From positions 372,001-436,000 of the forward strand of contig NZ_CP090066.1 of the NCBI RefSeq assembly GCF_021391535.1: a stretch of 64,000 bases of DNA. Reading direction: 5' to 3'. Of this stretch, positions 48,001-56,734 are shown piece after piece. Numbering within the stretch: the stretch's first letter is position 1; the number at the start of each line of letters is the position of its first letter. A model generated the notes under the pieces. That model was not told the origin of the DNA, made no database searches, and saw only the letters and a list, made by a program, of their open reading frames with translations. The translations under genes and the position numbers were made by a program. This stretch comes from Aurantimonas sp. HBX-1. GTDB taxonomy: Bacteria > Pseudomonadota > Alphaproteobacteria > Rhizobiales > Rhizobiaceae.

Positions 48001-49152
48001 TCAGCCGTTGGAGGCCAGCAGGAAGGACGGCAGTTCGTTGCCTTCGCCGTCGCTGGCGCCGCCCGACCCGTCCTCGGGCTTCTTCTTGCGCGGCCGGCCG
48101 GGCCGGCGCTTGGCCGGCGCCTCGCCTTCCGGCGCATCCGCAACGGCTGCGGCGGGCCGCGTGTCGGCCGCTTCGCCAGTGGCGGCTTCCTGGACCGCCG
48201 GGGCGGCGGCCTCGGTCGAACCATTCTCCTCGCCGTCGCGGTTGCGACGCGGGCGACCGCGACGCCGCGGCTGCGGCGCCTGTTCGTCGGTCGCGGGAGA
48301 TCCACCGGGAGAGGCTACGGTCGCCGCGGGCTCTTCGTCGCGGCGGGTGTTGGCCTCGCGGCGCGGCGCATGCTCGTCGCGCGGCGGCTGTCCGCCGCCG
48401 TTGCCGGCGTGCGCGGCTTCCTCGCGGTCGCGTCGGCCGTCGGCCTCGTGGCGCGGCGCGCGTTCGTCCCGCTGCCCGTCGCCGTTGCGCGGCGCGTCAT
48501 GGGCGATGACGGGTTGCGGCCCGGTGCCCTGCGGCTGGAAGCGGTCGCGGCGCTCGCGGTTGCCATCGCGGTTGCCGTCACGATCGCGGTTGCCATCGCG
48601 GTTGCGGTTGCCGTCGCGCTCGCGGTTGCCGTCACGGTTGCCATCGCGGTCACGGTTGCCGTCCCGGTCGCGGCTGCTGTCGCGATTGCGGTTCTGCTCG
48701 CGGTCACGGTTGCCATTGCCGTCCCGATTGCCGTCGCGGTCGCGATTGGAATCGCGGTCGCGGAAACCGTCGCGGTCGGATTCGCGGGCGCCGTTGGAGG
48801 CCGGCCGCTCGTCGTTGCGAAACTCCTGGGAGTCCTGCGAATCGTCGTCGTCCTCGTCGCCGTCCCGCATGTCGCGGTCGTCGCGCTGCGGCTGGAACTG
48901 GCCCTGGGCGGCCGCGACGATGCGGTTGTAGTGCTCGGCGTGCTGCAGATAGTTCTCGGCCATCACCCGGTCGCCGGCGCCCGAGGCGTCGCGCGCCAGC
49001 ATGCCGTACTTCTCGGCGATATGCTGGGCGTTGCCCCGGATCTTCACGTCCGGGCCGTTCGACTCGTAGCTGCGCGAAAGCGGGTTGGGACCTTTCCGGC
49101 CCCGACCGCGCATGCGGTTCTTCTGCTGTTGCTGCTGCTGTCCTGGCCTCAT
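48001..49152 (-). CDS. DUF4167 domain protein with low-complexity Arg/Asp/Asn repeats
   Basis: 383 residues from the ATG at 49152. A Gln-run and basic segment (KNRMRGRGRK) is followed by the conserved DUF4167 region SRSYESNGPDVKIRGNAQHIAEKYGMLARDASGAGDRVMAENYLQHAEHYNRI (about 26-78). The rest is disordered: an acidic DDDD patch, about 80 residues of NRDRDG repeats, and a C-terminus with two AT-hook-like GRPRR and PGRPRKKK segments. Nucleic-acid binding is plausible; function is not known. Conserved place beside prmC. Confidence 0.87.
   Translation of the reverse strand: MRPGQQQQQQKNRMRGRGRKGPNPLSRSYESNGPDVKIRGNAQHIAEKYGMLARDASGAGDRVMAENYLQHAEHYNRIVAAAQGQFQPQRDDRDMRDGDEDDDDSQDSQEFRNDERPASNGARESDRDGFRDRDSNRDRDGNRDGNGNRDREQNRNRDSSRDRDGNRDRDGNRDGNRERDGNRNRDGNRDRDGNRDGNRERRDRFQPQGTGPQPVIAHDAPRNGDGQRDERAPRHEADGRRDREEAAHAGNGGGQPPRDEHAPRREANTRRDEEPAATVASPGGSPATDEQAPQPRRRGRPRRNRDGEENGSTEAAAPAVQEAATGEAADTRPAAAVADAPEGEAPAKRRPGRPRKKKPEDGSGGASDGEGNELPSFLLASNG
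48541..48777 (-). repeat. coding repeat array in the DUF4167 gene (RDGN units)
   Basis: Residues about 126-204 repeat variants of RDRDGNRD and NRDGNRE, encoded by near-tandem 9-18 bp DNA units (GGTTGCCATCGCGGTTGC on the plus strand and close variants). It is part of the protein, not CRISPR; number of units could vary by slippage. Confidence 0.8.
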
Positions 49153-49490
49153 GCTCTTCCCGTCTTCTGGATGTGCCGGCCGCGCCGGTCTGGGCCCTTG
49201 CCTGCGAACGCGCCAAGCGCGTTCATGCTCATCGGCCGCGCAGCTGCACAGCCGCCTCAAAGAGTTTTAAGTGTTTGCGCCTGGCGACACCCAACGCCGG
49301 CACGGACGACCGATCGGTCATCTCGAGCATCCCGCGCCGCGTCACTGCGGCATCGTTCGGGATGTCCCCCTCGAATGCTCGGCTATACGCGGGACCCTAG
49401 AAGGGAAAACGTCCAGCCACAAGTGCTTTCTCGCCACTTCCAGAGGGGTTTGCACCGGTCACGCAGGCTCTTCTTGCAGTGCTTTACGGT
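49153..49490. other. 338-bp intergenic region upstream of the DUF4167 gene
   Basis: Contains the promoter region of the DUF4167 gene and the downstream end of prmC. Two symmetric sites are visible: GAACGCGC-CAA-GCGCGTTC at 49206-49224, and a perfect palindrome GACCGATCGGTC at 49308-49319. Either could be a regulator site or a leader hairpin. I see no other gene or RNA here. Confidence 0.5.
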
Positions 49491-50372
49491 TTAACCGCGA
49501 CCTTCCGACCGGAAGCGCAGCACCCGTTCGGTTCCGCCGAGATCCATAGCCGACCTGACAAAGACGAGGCCGTTGGCGCGAAAGATCGCTTCCACCGCCG
49601 GTCGCTGGCCGATTCCGATCTCCACGATCGCCTCGCCGCCGCGACGCACCACCTGACCGGCGGACGCCGCCAGGGCGCGATAGGCGACAAGACCGTCCTC
49701 GCCCCCGTCGAGGGCCCGGATCGGATCGTGGTCGCGCACCTCGCGCGCCAGCAATGCAATGTCGTGGTGGGGAATATATGGGGGGTTGGAGACCAGAAGA
49801 TCAAGTGGTCCGGCGAGCCCGGCGAGATAATCCATGCGGACCGCCAGCATGCGATGCGCCACGCCCGCCGCCGCTGCGTTCCGCCGCGCCGTCGCCAGCG
49901 CCGCTTCGCTGATGTCGGTGGCGACCGCCACTGCGGCCGGATGCAGGGCGAGCAGCGAGACCGCGATCGCCCCGCTGCCGGTGCCGATATCGGCGAAGAC
50001 GCAGCGCCCGGTCATCGCGATCGAATCCGCCACCGCCGCCGAGGCCTCGTCGACGAGGATCTCGGTATCCGGCCGCGGCTCCAGCGTGTCGGGCGACAAC
50101 AGGAATTCGTGCGCGTAGAAAGCCCGGCGGCCGAGGATGCGGTGCACCGGCTCCCCCGCCAGGCGGCGCTGCAGGAGCGCCTCGAAGCGGGCAGGCAGGT
50201 CGGGCGATTCCGGCAGCGCCGCATGCCGGTGCAGCGCGCTCGGCTCCATGCCGGCCGCCTCGGCCAGCAGCAGCCGGGCGTCGAGATCGGGGGTGTCCGC
50301 GCCGCCCTGTCGCAGGCGGGCGGCGCCCGTCCGGAGCAGATCCCCGGCGCGGGCCTTGCCGCCCTCAGGCAT
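49491..50372 (-). CDS. prmC: peptide chain release factor N5-glutamine methyltransferase
   Basis: 293 residues. N-terminal helical domain with DARLLLAEAAG, and HRILGRRAFYAHEFLLSPDTLEPRPDTEILV; methyltransferase domain with SAM motif FADIGTGSGAIAVSLL and the glutamine-binding NPPYIP. It methylates the GGQ glutamine of release factors. It overlaps prfA by 8 nt, so enzyme and substrate are co-expressed. Confidence 0.94.
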   Translation of the reverse strand: MPEGGKARAGDLLRTGAARLRQGGADTPDLDARLLLAEAAGMEPSALHRHAALPESPDLPARFEALLQRRLAGEPVHRILGRRAFYAHEFLLSPDTLEPRPDTEILVDEASAAVADSIAMTGRCVFADIGTGSGAIAVSLLALHPAAVAVATDISEAALATARRNAAAAGVAHRMLAVRMDYLAGLAGPLDLLVSNPPYIPHHDIALLAREVRDHDPIRALDGGEDGLVAYRALAASAGQVVRRGGEAIVEIGIGQRPAVEAIFRANGLVFVRSAMDLGGTERVLRFRSEGRG

Positions 50373-51444
50373 CGGCGCCGACGGCAGCCAGAAGCTGCGC
50401 CTGGTGGTCGGCGACCAGCGCCTCGACCAGCTCGTCCATCTCGCCCTCGATGACCCGGTCGAGCTTGTAGAGCGTCAGGTTGATCCGGTGGTCGGTGACG
50501 CGCCCCTGCGGGAAATTGTAGGTGCGGATGCGCTCCGAGCGGTCGCCGCTGCCGACCTGGCTCTTGCGCGCCGCCGAGCGCTCGTCGTCGGCGCGCTGGC
50601 GCTCCATGTCGAACAGCCGCGCCTTCAGCACCTGCATCGCCCGCGCGCGGTTCTGGTGCTGCGACTTCTCCGACGAGGTGACGACGATGCCGCTCGGGAT
50701 ATGGGTGATTCGCACGGCCGAATCGGTGGTGTTGACGTGCTGGCCGCCGGCGCCGGAGGCGCGCATCGTGTCGATGCGGATGTCCTCGGCGCGCACCTCG
50801 ACGTCGATGTCCTCGGCCTCCGGCAGTACCGCGACGGTGGCGGCGGAGGTGTGGATCCGCCCGCCCGACTCGGTCTCCGGTACGCGCTGCACCCGGTGCA
50901 CCCCGGATTCGAACTTCAGCCGCGAGAACACCCCGGCGCCGCGTATGGCGGCGATGACTTCCTTGTAGCCGCCGACCTCGCCCTCGCTGGCCGACAGGAT
51001 CTCGACCTTCCAGCCGTGCAGTTCGGCATAGCGCTGGTACATGCGGAACAGGTCGCCGGCGAACAGCCCGGCCTCCGAGCCGCCGGTGCCGGCGCGGATC
51101 TCGAGGATCGCGCCCTTCTCGTCGGCCGCGTCCCTCGGCAGGAGCAGGATGCGGATCTCGTCGGTCAGCCGCTCGAGCTCGGCGCGCAGGTTGTCGATCT
51201 CCATCTCGGCGAGTTCGCGCATCTCGCGGTCGGCCGAGGGATCGTCGCGCAGCGCGCGCGAGCCGGCGAGCTCGCCCTCCAGCTTGCGGTAGGACCGGAT
51301 CGCCGCCACCACCGGCTCCAGCCCGGCATATTCGGCGGCCAGCCCGGCATAGACGCCGTGTTCCGGGCTCTTGGCCATCTCGTTCTCGAGATAGCGGAAC
51401 CGGGACAGGATTTCGTCGAGTTTCGCGTTCGGCAAGGTCGCCAT
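50365..51444 (-). CDS. prfA: peptide chain release factor 1
   Basis: 359 residues. Contains GGQ in ASGAGGQHVNTTDSAVRITH and the MEIDNL...EIRAGTGGSEAGLF domain; recognises UAG and UAA stop codons and releases the peptide on the ribosome. The ATG at 51444 is the family start; an upstream in-frame start is not supported. Co-transcribed with prmC. Confidence 0.95.
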   Translation of the reverse strand: MATLPNAKLDEILSRFRYLENEMAKSPEHGVYAGLAAEYAGLEPVVAAIRSYRKLEGELAGSRALRDDPSADREMRELAEMEIDNLRAELERLTDEIRILLLPRDAADEKGAILEIRAGTGGSEAGLFAGDLFRMYQRYAELHGWKVEILSASEGEVGGYKEVIAAIRGAGVFSRLKFESGVHRVQRVPETESGGRIHTSAATVAVLPEAEDIDVEVRAEDIRIDTMRASGAGGQHVNTTDSAVRITHIPSGIVVTSSEKSQHQNRARAMQVLKARLFDMERQRADDERSAARKSQVGSGDRSERIRTYNFPQGRVTDHRINLTLYKLDRVIEGEMDELVEALVADHQAQLLAAVGADA

Positions 51445-51526
51445 GGGATCCTGACATGCTCGAAAATGCTGCGCCGACGACCGGCGGTCGCAGGCGGATG
51501 GGAGCGCTGCTGCCTCGTCCGGCTCG

Positions 51527-53776
51527 CTAGTAGGGGATGGAATGCGCCCTGGCGTAATCGACGAGCATGTCGCGCATGCCGCCCGCTCCATGCGCCGAGT
51601 CCAGCTTCTCGCAGATCGCCTTCTCCAGGTCGGCGACGTCCGTCTCGACGATCATCGCCTTGACCGGCCCGATCGACGGCGGCGCCATGGATATGGAGCG
51701 GAAGCCGAGGCCGATCAACGCCATCGCGCTCAGCGGGCGCCCGGCCATTTCGCCGCACAGCGTCACCGGCACGTTGTGCCGGTTGCCGGCCTCGACGATG
51801 CTGCGCAACGCCCGCAGGAACGGCACCGACAGATCGTCGAAGCGGCCGGCGACGCGGGCATTGCCGCGGTCGACGGCGGCGAAGAACTGGAACAGGTCGT
51901 TCGAGCCGACCGAGACGAAGTCGAGCACCCCCATCAGCTCGTCGAGCTGGAACAGCGTCGAGGGCACCTCGATCATCGCGCCGACCTTCAGCCGGTGCGG
52001 CATCGGATGGCCGAACCGCGTCAGATGGTTCAGCTCGCGGTCGATCAGCTCGCGGGCCTGCTGCACCTCCGCGAGATCGGTCACCATCGGGAACATCACC
52101 CGCAGTTCGCGCCCAGCGGCGGCCTTGAGCAGCGCCCGCAGCTGGGTGCGCATCAGGCCCGGCCGGTCGAGCGCCAGCCGCAGCGCGCGGTAGCCGAGCG
52201 CCGGATTCTCCTCCGGCGACTGGCTGATATAGGGCAGCACCTTGTCGCCCCCGACATCGAGGGTCCGGAAGGTCACTGGGCGCTCGCCGGCGGCGTCGAG
52301 CACGGCGGCGTAGAGCCGCTCCTGGTCGCTGGCGCGCGGCATGGTGGAGGCCACCATGAACTGCAGCTCGGTGCGGAAGAGGCCGATTCCGGCGGCGCCG
52401 GATTCCTCCAGCTGCGGCAGGTCGACCAGCAGCCCGGCATTCATCTCCAGATCGATCGCCACGCCGTCCTTTGTCCGCGACGGCACGTCGCGCAGCGAGC
52501 GGTAGCGCTCCTGGCGCCGTTCGCGGAACCGCGCCTTATCGGAGAACAGGGCGGCAAGCTCGGCGGGCGGGCGCAGATGCACGCCGCCATCCTCGCCGTC
52601 GACGATGATCAGGTCGCGGTTCTCCGACATGGAGACGGCGCCCTTCACCTGACCGACAACCGGGATGCCGAGGGCGCGGGCGACAATCACCACGTGGCTC
52701 GTCGCCGCTCCCTCCTCGAGCACCAGGCCGCGGATCATATCGCGCCGGTAGTCGAGCAGTTCCGCCGCGCCCATCGAGCGCGCCACGATCACCGCGTCGC
52801 CGGCCGGGCTGTCCTCGTGGCTGTCGCGGCCGATCAGCTGGCGCAGCAGGCGGTTGGCGAGGTCGTCGAAATCGTGCAGTCGCTCGCGGATATAGGGGTC
52901 GGTCATGTGCATCATGCGTGCCCGCATGTCCGACTGCACCTTCTCGACCGCCGCCTCGGCGGTCAGGCCGTTGCGCACCGCCTCCTCGAGGCGCCGCACC
53001 CAGCCGCGGTCGTGCGCGAACATCCGGTAGGCCTCGAGCACCGCCCGGTGCTCGCCCTCGGCGGCGACGTCGCGACGCGCCAGCATGTCCTCGATGGAGA
53101 CCCGCAGGATGCCGAGCGCCTTGCCGAGCCGGTCGACCTCCGCCTCGACGTCCTCGTTGAAGAGATTGGTGACGACGACGCGCGGCTCGTGCAGGATCAC
53201 GTGGCCGATGCCGATCCCGTCCGACAGCGCCTCGCCGTCGAAGCTCACCGGCCGCGACAGGTCGAGGGCGACGCCGGGCCGCGACAGGCCTTCCAGGCTG
53301 CCGGCCGCGATCATCTCGGCGACCACCATCGCCACCGTCTCCAGCGCCTCGGATTCCTCGTCGCGGTAGAGCCGCGCCGACTTGTTCTGCACCACCAGCA
53401 CGCCCAGCGTCCGGCCGGCCCGCAGGATCGGCACGCCGAGGAAGGAGTTGTAGATCTCCTCGCCGGTCTCCGGCAGGTAGGTGAAGGCCGGGTGCTTCTG
53501 GGCTTCCGACAGGTTCAGCGGCCGGGCCGTGGCGGCGATCGTGCCGACCAGGCCCTCGCCGAGCTTCAGCTGGGCGAGGTGGACGGAACCGGGATTGAGG
53601 CCTTCGGTGGCATAGAGTTCCAGCACCGCGTCGGCGCGCAGCACGTAGAGCGAGCAGACTTCCGCGACCATGTTCTGGGCGATCTGCCGGACGATCTGGT
53701 CGAGACGCGCCTGCGGGTCGAGCGGCTCGGCCATGAGCTCCCGGATGCGGCGCATGAGGACGCGCGGACCTGACAT
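51527..53776 (-). CDS. ptsP: phosphoenolpyruvate-protein phosphotransferase of the nitrogen PTS (EINtr)
   Basis: 749 residues. N-terminal GAF domain (about 20-160) as in PtsP/EINtr, then PEP-utilising domain with the phospho-His in GAATSHVVIVARALGIPVVGQ and a TIM-barrel with RTLDVGGDKVLPY and VSVGSNDLFQF. It passes phosphate from PEP to NPr and EIIANtr, signalling nitrogen and potassium state. ATG at 53776 follows GGAGCG. Followed 3' by prfA. Confidence 0.95.
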   Translation of the reverse strand: MSGPRVLMRRIRELMAEPLDPQARLDQIVRQIAQNMVAEVCSLYVLRADAVLELYATEGLNPGSVHLAQLKLGEGLVGTIAATARPLNLSEAQKHPAFTYLPETGEEIYNSFLGVPILRAGRTLGVLVVQNKSARLYRDEESEALETVAMVVAEMIAAGSLEGLSRPGVALDLSRPVSFDGEALSDGIGIGHVILHEPRVVVTNLFNEDVEAEVDRLGKALGILRVSIEDMLARRDVAAEGEHRAVLEAYRMFAHDRGWVRRLEEAVRNGLTAEAAVEKVQSDMRARMMHMTDPYIRERLHDFDDLANRLLRQLIGRDSHEDSPAGDAVIVARSMGAAELLDYRRDMIRGLVLEEGAATSHVVIVARALGIPVVGQVKGAVSMSENRDLIIVDGEDGGVHLRPPAELAALFSDKARFRERRQERYRSLRDVPSRTKDGVAIDLEMNAGLLVDLPQLEESGAAGIGLFRTELQFMVASTMPRASDQERLYAAVLDAAGERPVTFRTLDVGGDKVLPYISQSPEENPALGYRALRLALDRPGLMRTQLRALLKAAAGRELRVMFPMVTDLAEVQQARELIDRELNHLTRFGHPMPHRLKVGAMIEVPSTLFQLDELMGVLDFVSVGSNDLFQFFAAVDRGNARVAGRFDDLSVPFLRALRSIVEAGNRHNVPVTLCGEMAGRPLSAMALIGLGFRSISMAPPSIGPVKAMIVETDVADLEKAICEKLDSAHGAGGMRDMLVDYARAHSIPY

Positions 53777-53977
53777 GTCGCTCCTGATCAACGCAATCTC
53801 TCGTTTTCGGCGACGGCCGGCCGCGCCGGGGGCCCGGTGCGGTTCGACTCTCGTTCCATCAGATCACACTTCCGTGCCGCGGAGACAATCGAATGACGGA
53901 CCGTCCCGATCCCCTGCGGACAACCCGCGCCCGCCCGCCTCTTACCGAGCGCAACCGCGGGCTTCAACCCGAAGGGC

Positions 53978-55231
53978 TTACGGCTTGTCCAATCCGTAGA
54001 TCGAATGCAGCGCCCGAACCGCCAGTTCGGTATATTCGCCGTCGATCAGGATCGAGATCTTGATTTCGGAAGTGGTGATCGCGCGGATGTTGATGCCGCG
54101 GCTGGCCAGCGCCTTGAACGCCGTGGCCGCGACGCCGGTATGGCTGCGCATGCCGACGCCGATGACCGACACCTTGGTCAGGCCCTGCTCGCTCTGGATG
54201 GCCTCGTAGCGCATCGCCGACTTCGCCGTCTCGAGCACCGCGGTGGCCTTCTGCAGGTCGCCGGACGGGACCGTGAAGGTCATGTCGGTCGTGGCGCCCG
54301 ATTCGGAGATGTTCTGGACGATCATGTCGACATTGACGCCGGCTTCGGCGAGCGGGCCGAAGATCGCGGCGGCGACGCCCGGCTGGTCCTCGACCCGGCG
54401 CAGCGAGATCTGCGCCTCGTCCCTGGCGTAGGCGATCCCTGTGACGACCTGCTGTTCCACGATTTCATCCTCGTCGCAAATGAGCGTTCCCGGCGGGTTG
54501 TCGAAGTCCCCCATGCCGGGCGCGTCGGGGTCCTCGAATGACGAGCGCACGAACATGCGCACCTTATGCACCATGGCCAGCTCGACGGAACGGACCTGCA
54601 GCACCTTGGCGCCGAGCGAGGCCATCTCCAGCATCTCCTCGAAGGAGATGCGGCTCATCCGGCGGGCCTTCGGCTCGATGCGCGGGTCGGTCGTGTAGAC
54701 CCCGTCGACGTCGGTATAGATGTCGCAGCGATCCGCCTTGATCGCCGCGGCGACGGCGACCGCGCTGGTGTCGGAGCCGCCGCGCCCGAGCGTCGCGATG
54801 CGGTTGTCCGGCGCGATGCCCTGGAAGCCGGCGATCACCGCCACCTGGCCTTCGCCGAAGCGCCGCACGATCTCGGCGGCGTCGATTTCCTGGATGCGCG
54901 CCGCGCCGTGCGCGCCGTCCGTCCTGATGGCGATCTGCCAGCCCTGCCAGGAGCGCGCATTGACGCCCATGGCCTGCAGCGTGATCGCCAGCAGACCGGC
55001 GGTCACCTGCTCGCCGCTGGCGACGACGGCATCGTATTCGCGCGCATCGTGGATCGGCGAGGCCGCCCGGCACCAGCCGACGAGCTCGTTGGTCTTGCCC
55101 GACATCGCCGAGACGACGACGGCGACGTCGTGGCCGGCATCGACCTCGCGTTTGACATGCCGCGCGACGTTCTTGATGCGGTCGATATCGGCGACGGAGG
55201 TGCCGCCGAACTTGAGGACGATGCGGGCCAT
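53978..55231 (-). CDS. lysC: aspartate kinase
   Basis: 417 residues: kinase domain with VLKFGGTSVADIDRI, VSAMSGKTNEL, GRGGSDTSAVAVAAA, and two ACT domains after about residue 265 with ISLRRVEDQPGVAAAIF and VSVIGVGMRSHTGVAATAFKALA. It phosphorylates aspartate as the first step to lysine, threonine and methionine; ACT domains make feedback control likely. Divergent from ubiG. Confidence 0.96.
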   Translation of the reverse strand: MARIVLKFGGTSVADIDRIKNVARHVKREVDAGHDVAVVVSAMSGKTNELVGWCRAASPIHDAREYDAVVASGEQVTAGLLAITLQAMGVNARSWQGWQIAIRTDGAHGAARIQEIDAAEIVRRFGEGQVAVIAGFQGIAPDNRIATLGRGGSDTSAVAVAAAIKADRCDIYTDVDGVYTTDPRIEPKARRMSRISFEEMLEMASLGAKVLQVRSVELAMVHKVRMFVRSSFEDPDAPGMGDFDNPPGTLICDEDEIVEQQVVTGIAYARDEAQISLRRVEDQPGVAAAIFGPLAEAGVNVDMIVQNISESGATTDMTFTVPSGDLQKATAVLETAKSAMRYEAIQSEQGLTKVSVIGVGMRSHTGVAATAFKALASRGINIRAITTSEIKISILIDGEYTELAVRALHSIYGLDKP

Positions 55232-55454
55232 GTGAGCGGATCGGTATCGTATGAGGTGCGGGACGGTGTCCGGCTGCGGGAAACGGGCACGCTGCGAGTG
55301 CCCGCCGCCCCCGGCGCCGAGCGGCCGTTCCGTAGCCGATGCGGCCCGGAACCGCAATCCGCTGGCCGCCCGGGGCGCAGCCGATGGTCGCGGGCGCTTG
55401 ACTTCGCGGCCGGCGGCGGAAGATGGCGGGGGAGCAACAGGGAGCGACACCACG

Positions 55455-56204
55455 ATGAACGCAAGCGAGGGCACCACGATCGACGCCGGCGAGGTCGAGC
55501 GGTTTTCGCGGCTGGCGCAGGAATGGTGGAACCCGGCGGGCAAGTTCAAGCCGCTGCACAAGTTCAATCCGGTGCGGCTGGAATACATCCGCGCGCAGCT
55601 GGCGATGAACTTCGGCAGCGACCTCACGCGCGGCAAGCCGTTCGAGGGCCTGTCGCTGCTCGACATCGGCTGCGGCGGCGGGCTGATCTGCGAGCCGCTG
55701 GCGCGTCTCGGCGCCCATGTCGTCGGGGCCGATGCCTCGGAGACCAATATCGAGGTGGCGCGCCTCCACGCGGCGGAAAGCGGCCTTGCGATCGACTACC
55801 GCGCCACCACGGCGGAGGCGATCGCCGCCGGCGGCGAGACCTTCGACGTCGTCCTGGCGCTCGAGGTCGTCGAGCATGTCGCCGACGTCGAGCTGTTCCT
55901 CTCCTCCTGCGCCGCGATGGTGAAGCCTGGCGGCCTGCTCTTCGTGGCGACGATCAACCGGACGCTGAAGGCCTACACCTTCGCCATCGTCGGGGCCGAA
56001 TACGTCCTCGGCTGGCTGCCCAAGGGCACCCACCAGTTTTCCAAGCTGGTTCGCCCCGAGGAGATCGCCGGGCCGGTCGAGCGGCAGGGCCTGTCGATGA
56101 TCGACGAGATCGGCGTGGTCTACCACCCGCTCGCCGATGCCTGGCGCCAGTCACGTGACACCGACGTCAACTACATGGTCCTCGCCCGCCGCCCGGCCGT
56201 CTGA
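55455..56204 (+). CDS. ubiG: ubiquinone biosynthesis O-methyltransferase
   Basis: 249 residues. FSRLAQEWWNPAGKFKPLHKFNPVRLEYI at the N-terminus, SAM motif LLDIGCGGGLICEPLARLGA, NRTLKAYTFAIVGAEYVLGWLPKGTHQ near the end: typical UbiG. It methylates the two ring hydroxyls of ubiquinone precursors. ATG at 55455 follows GGAGCG. Confidence 0.95.
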   Translation: MNASEGTTIDAGEVERFSRLAQEWWNPAGKFKPLHKFNPVRLEYIRAQLAMNFGSDLTRGKPFEGLSLLDIGCGGGLICEPLARLGAHVVGADASETNIEVARLHAAESGLAIDYRATTAEAIAAGGETFDVVLALEVVEHVADVELFLSSCAAMVKPGGLLFVATINRTLKAYTFAIVGAEYVLGWLPKGTHQFSKLVRPEEIAGPVERQGLSMIDEIGVVYHPLADAWRQSRDTDVNYMVLARRPAV

Positions 56205-56374
56205 GCCGGCGCCCGGAGAAAGCTGGGGACATCCTGCAGGTTCAGGCCGTTAGCCGGCTACCCGCAAGGTTTGGGCAAGCCCCGTTGCCCATGTTGTTTC
56301 AGCGGCGGGAATTGCGTCGCGTCAAGGCGGGCACCGACAGACCGGCACGAACAGACAACGATCCCGAGGGTGAG

Positions 56375-56722
56375 ATGGTGGCGGCGAACAGAGACCAGGT
56401 TCCGAACGAAGCGACCTGCCCGGTCCCCCTCGAGGTGCTGGCCTTGCTGCTGCGCTCGGATGAACGCACGCGCATCGCGCTGATCCGCGAGATCGACGCC
56501 GAGGCCCGGGCCCGGCTGGCCTTCTTCTGCTACAACCGCGTGCATCTTCGCCCGCTGGCCTTCCGCATTGCCGGGCTGTGCGAATTGCGCGACCTGCGGC
56601 TGATCGCGGGCCTCAAGGGCGACCTGCTCTTCCAGCAGGCCACCGAGCAGGGCCTGTTCGAGGACGGCGGCCCCGGCCCGCGCAAGAAGGGCGTCACGCT
56701 GGCGAAATCCGCCCGCGGCTGA
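56375..56722 (+). CDS. conserved hypothetical protein
   Basis: 115 residues from the ATG at 56375, with helices in CPVPLEVLALLLRSDERTRIALIREIDAEARARLAFFC and HLRPLAFRIAGLCELRDLR. I recognise the pattern as one shared by short alphaproteobacterial proteins with no known function. It is convergent with the sigma-factor gene. A longer frame to 56285 has less typical sequence. Confidence 0.6.
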   Translation: MVAANRDQVPNEATCPVPLEVLALLLRSDERTRIALIREIDAEARARLAFFCYNRVHLRPLAFRIAGLCELRDLRLIAGLKGDLLFQQATEQGLFEDGGPGPRKKGVTLAKSARG

Positions 56723-56734
56723 CCGTCCGGCGGG

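Noticed and set aside
48541..48777. CRISPR-like short repeats
   Set aside because: Repeats are in frame within the DUF4167 coding sequence and have no regular unique spacers.
53841..53850. GGTTCGACTC resembling a tRNA T-loop
   Set aside because: The flanking bases do not form the 5-bp T stem and no anticodon or acceptor stem could be drawn.
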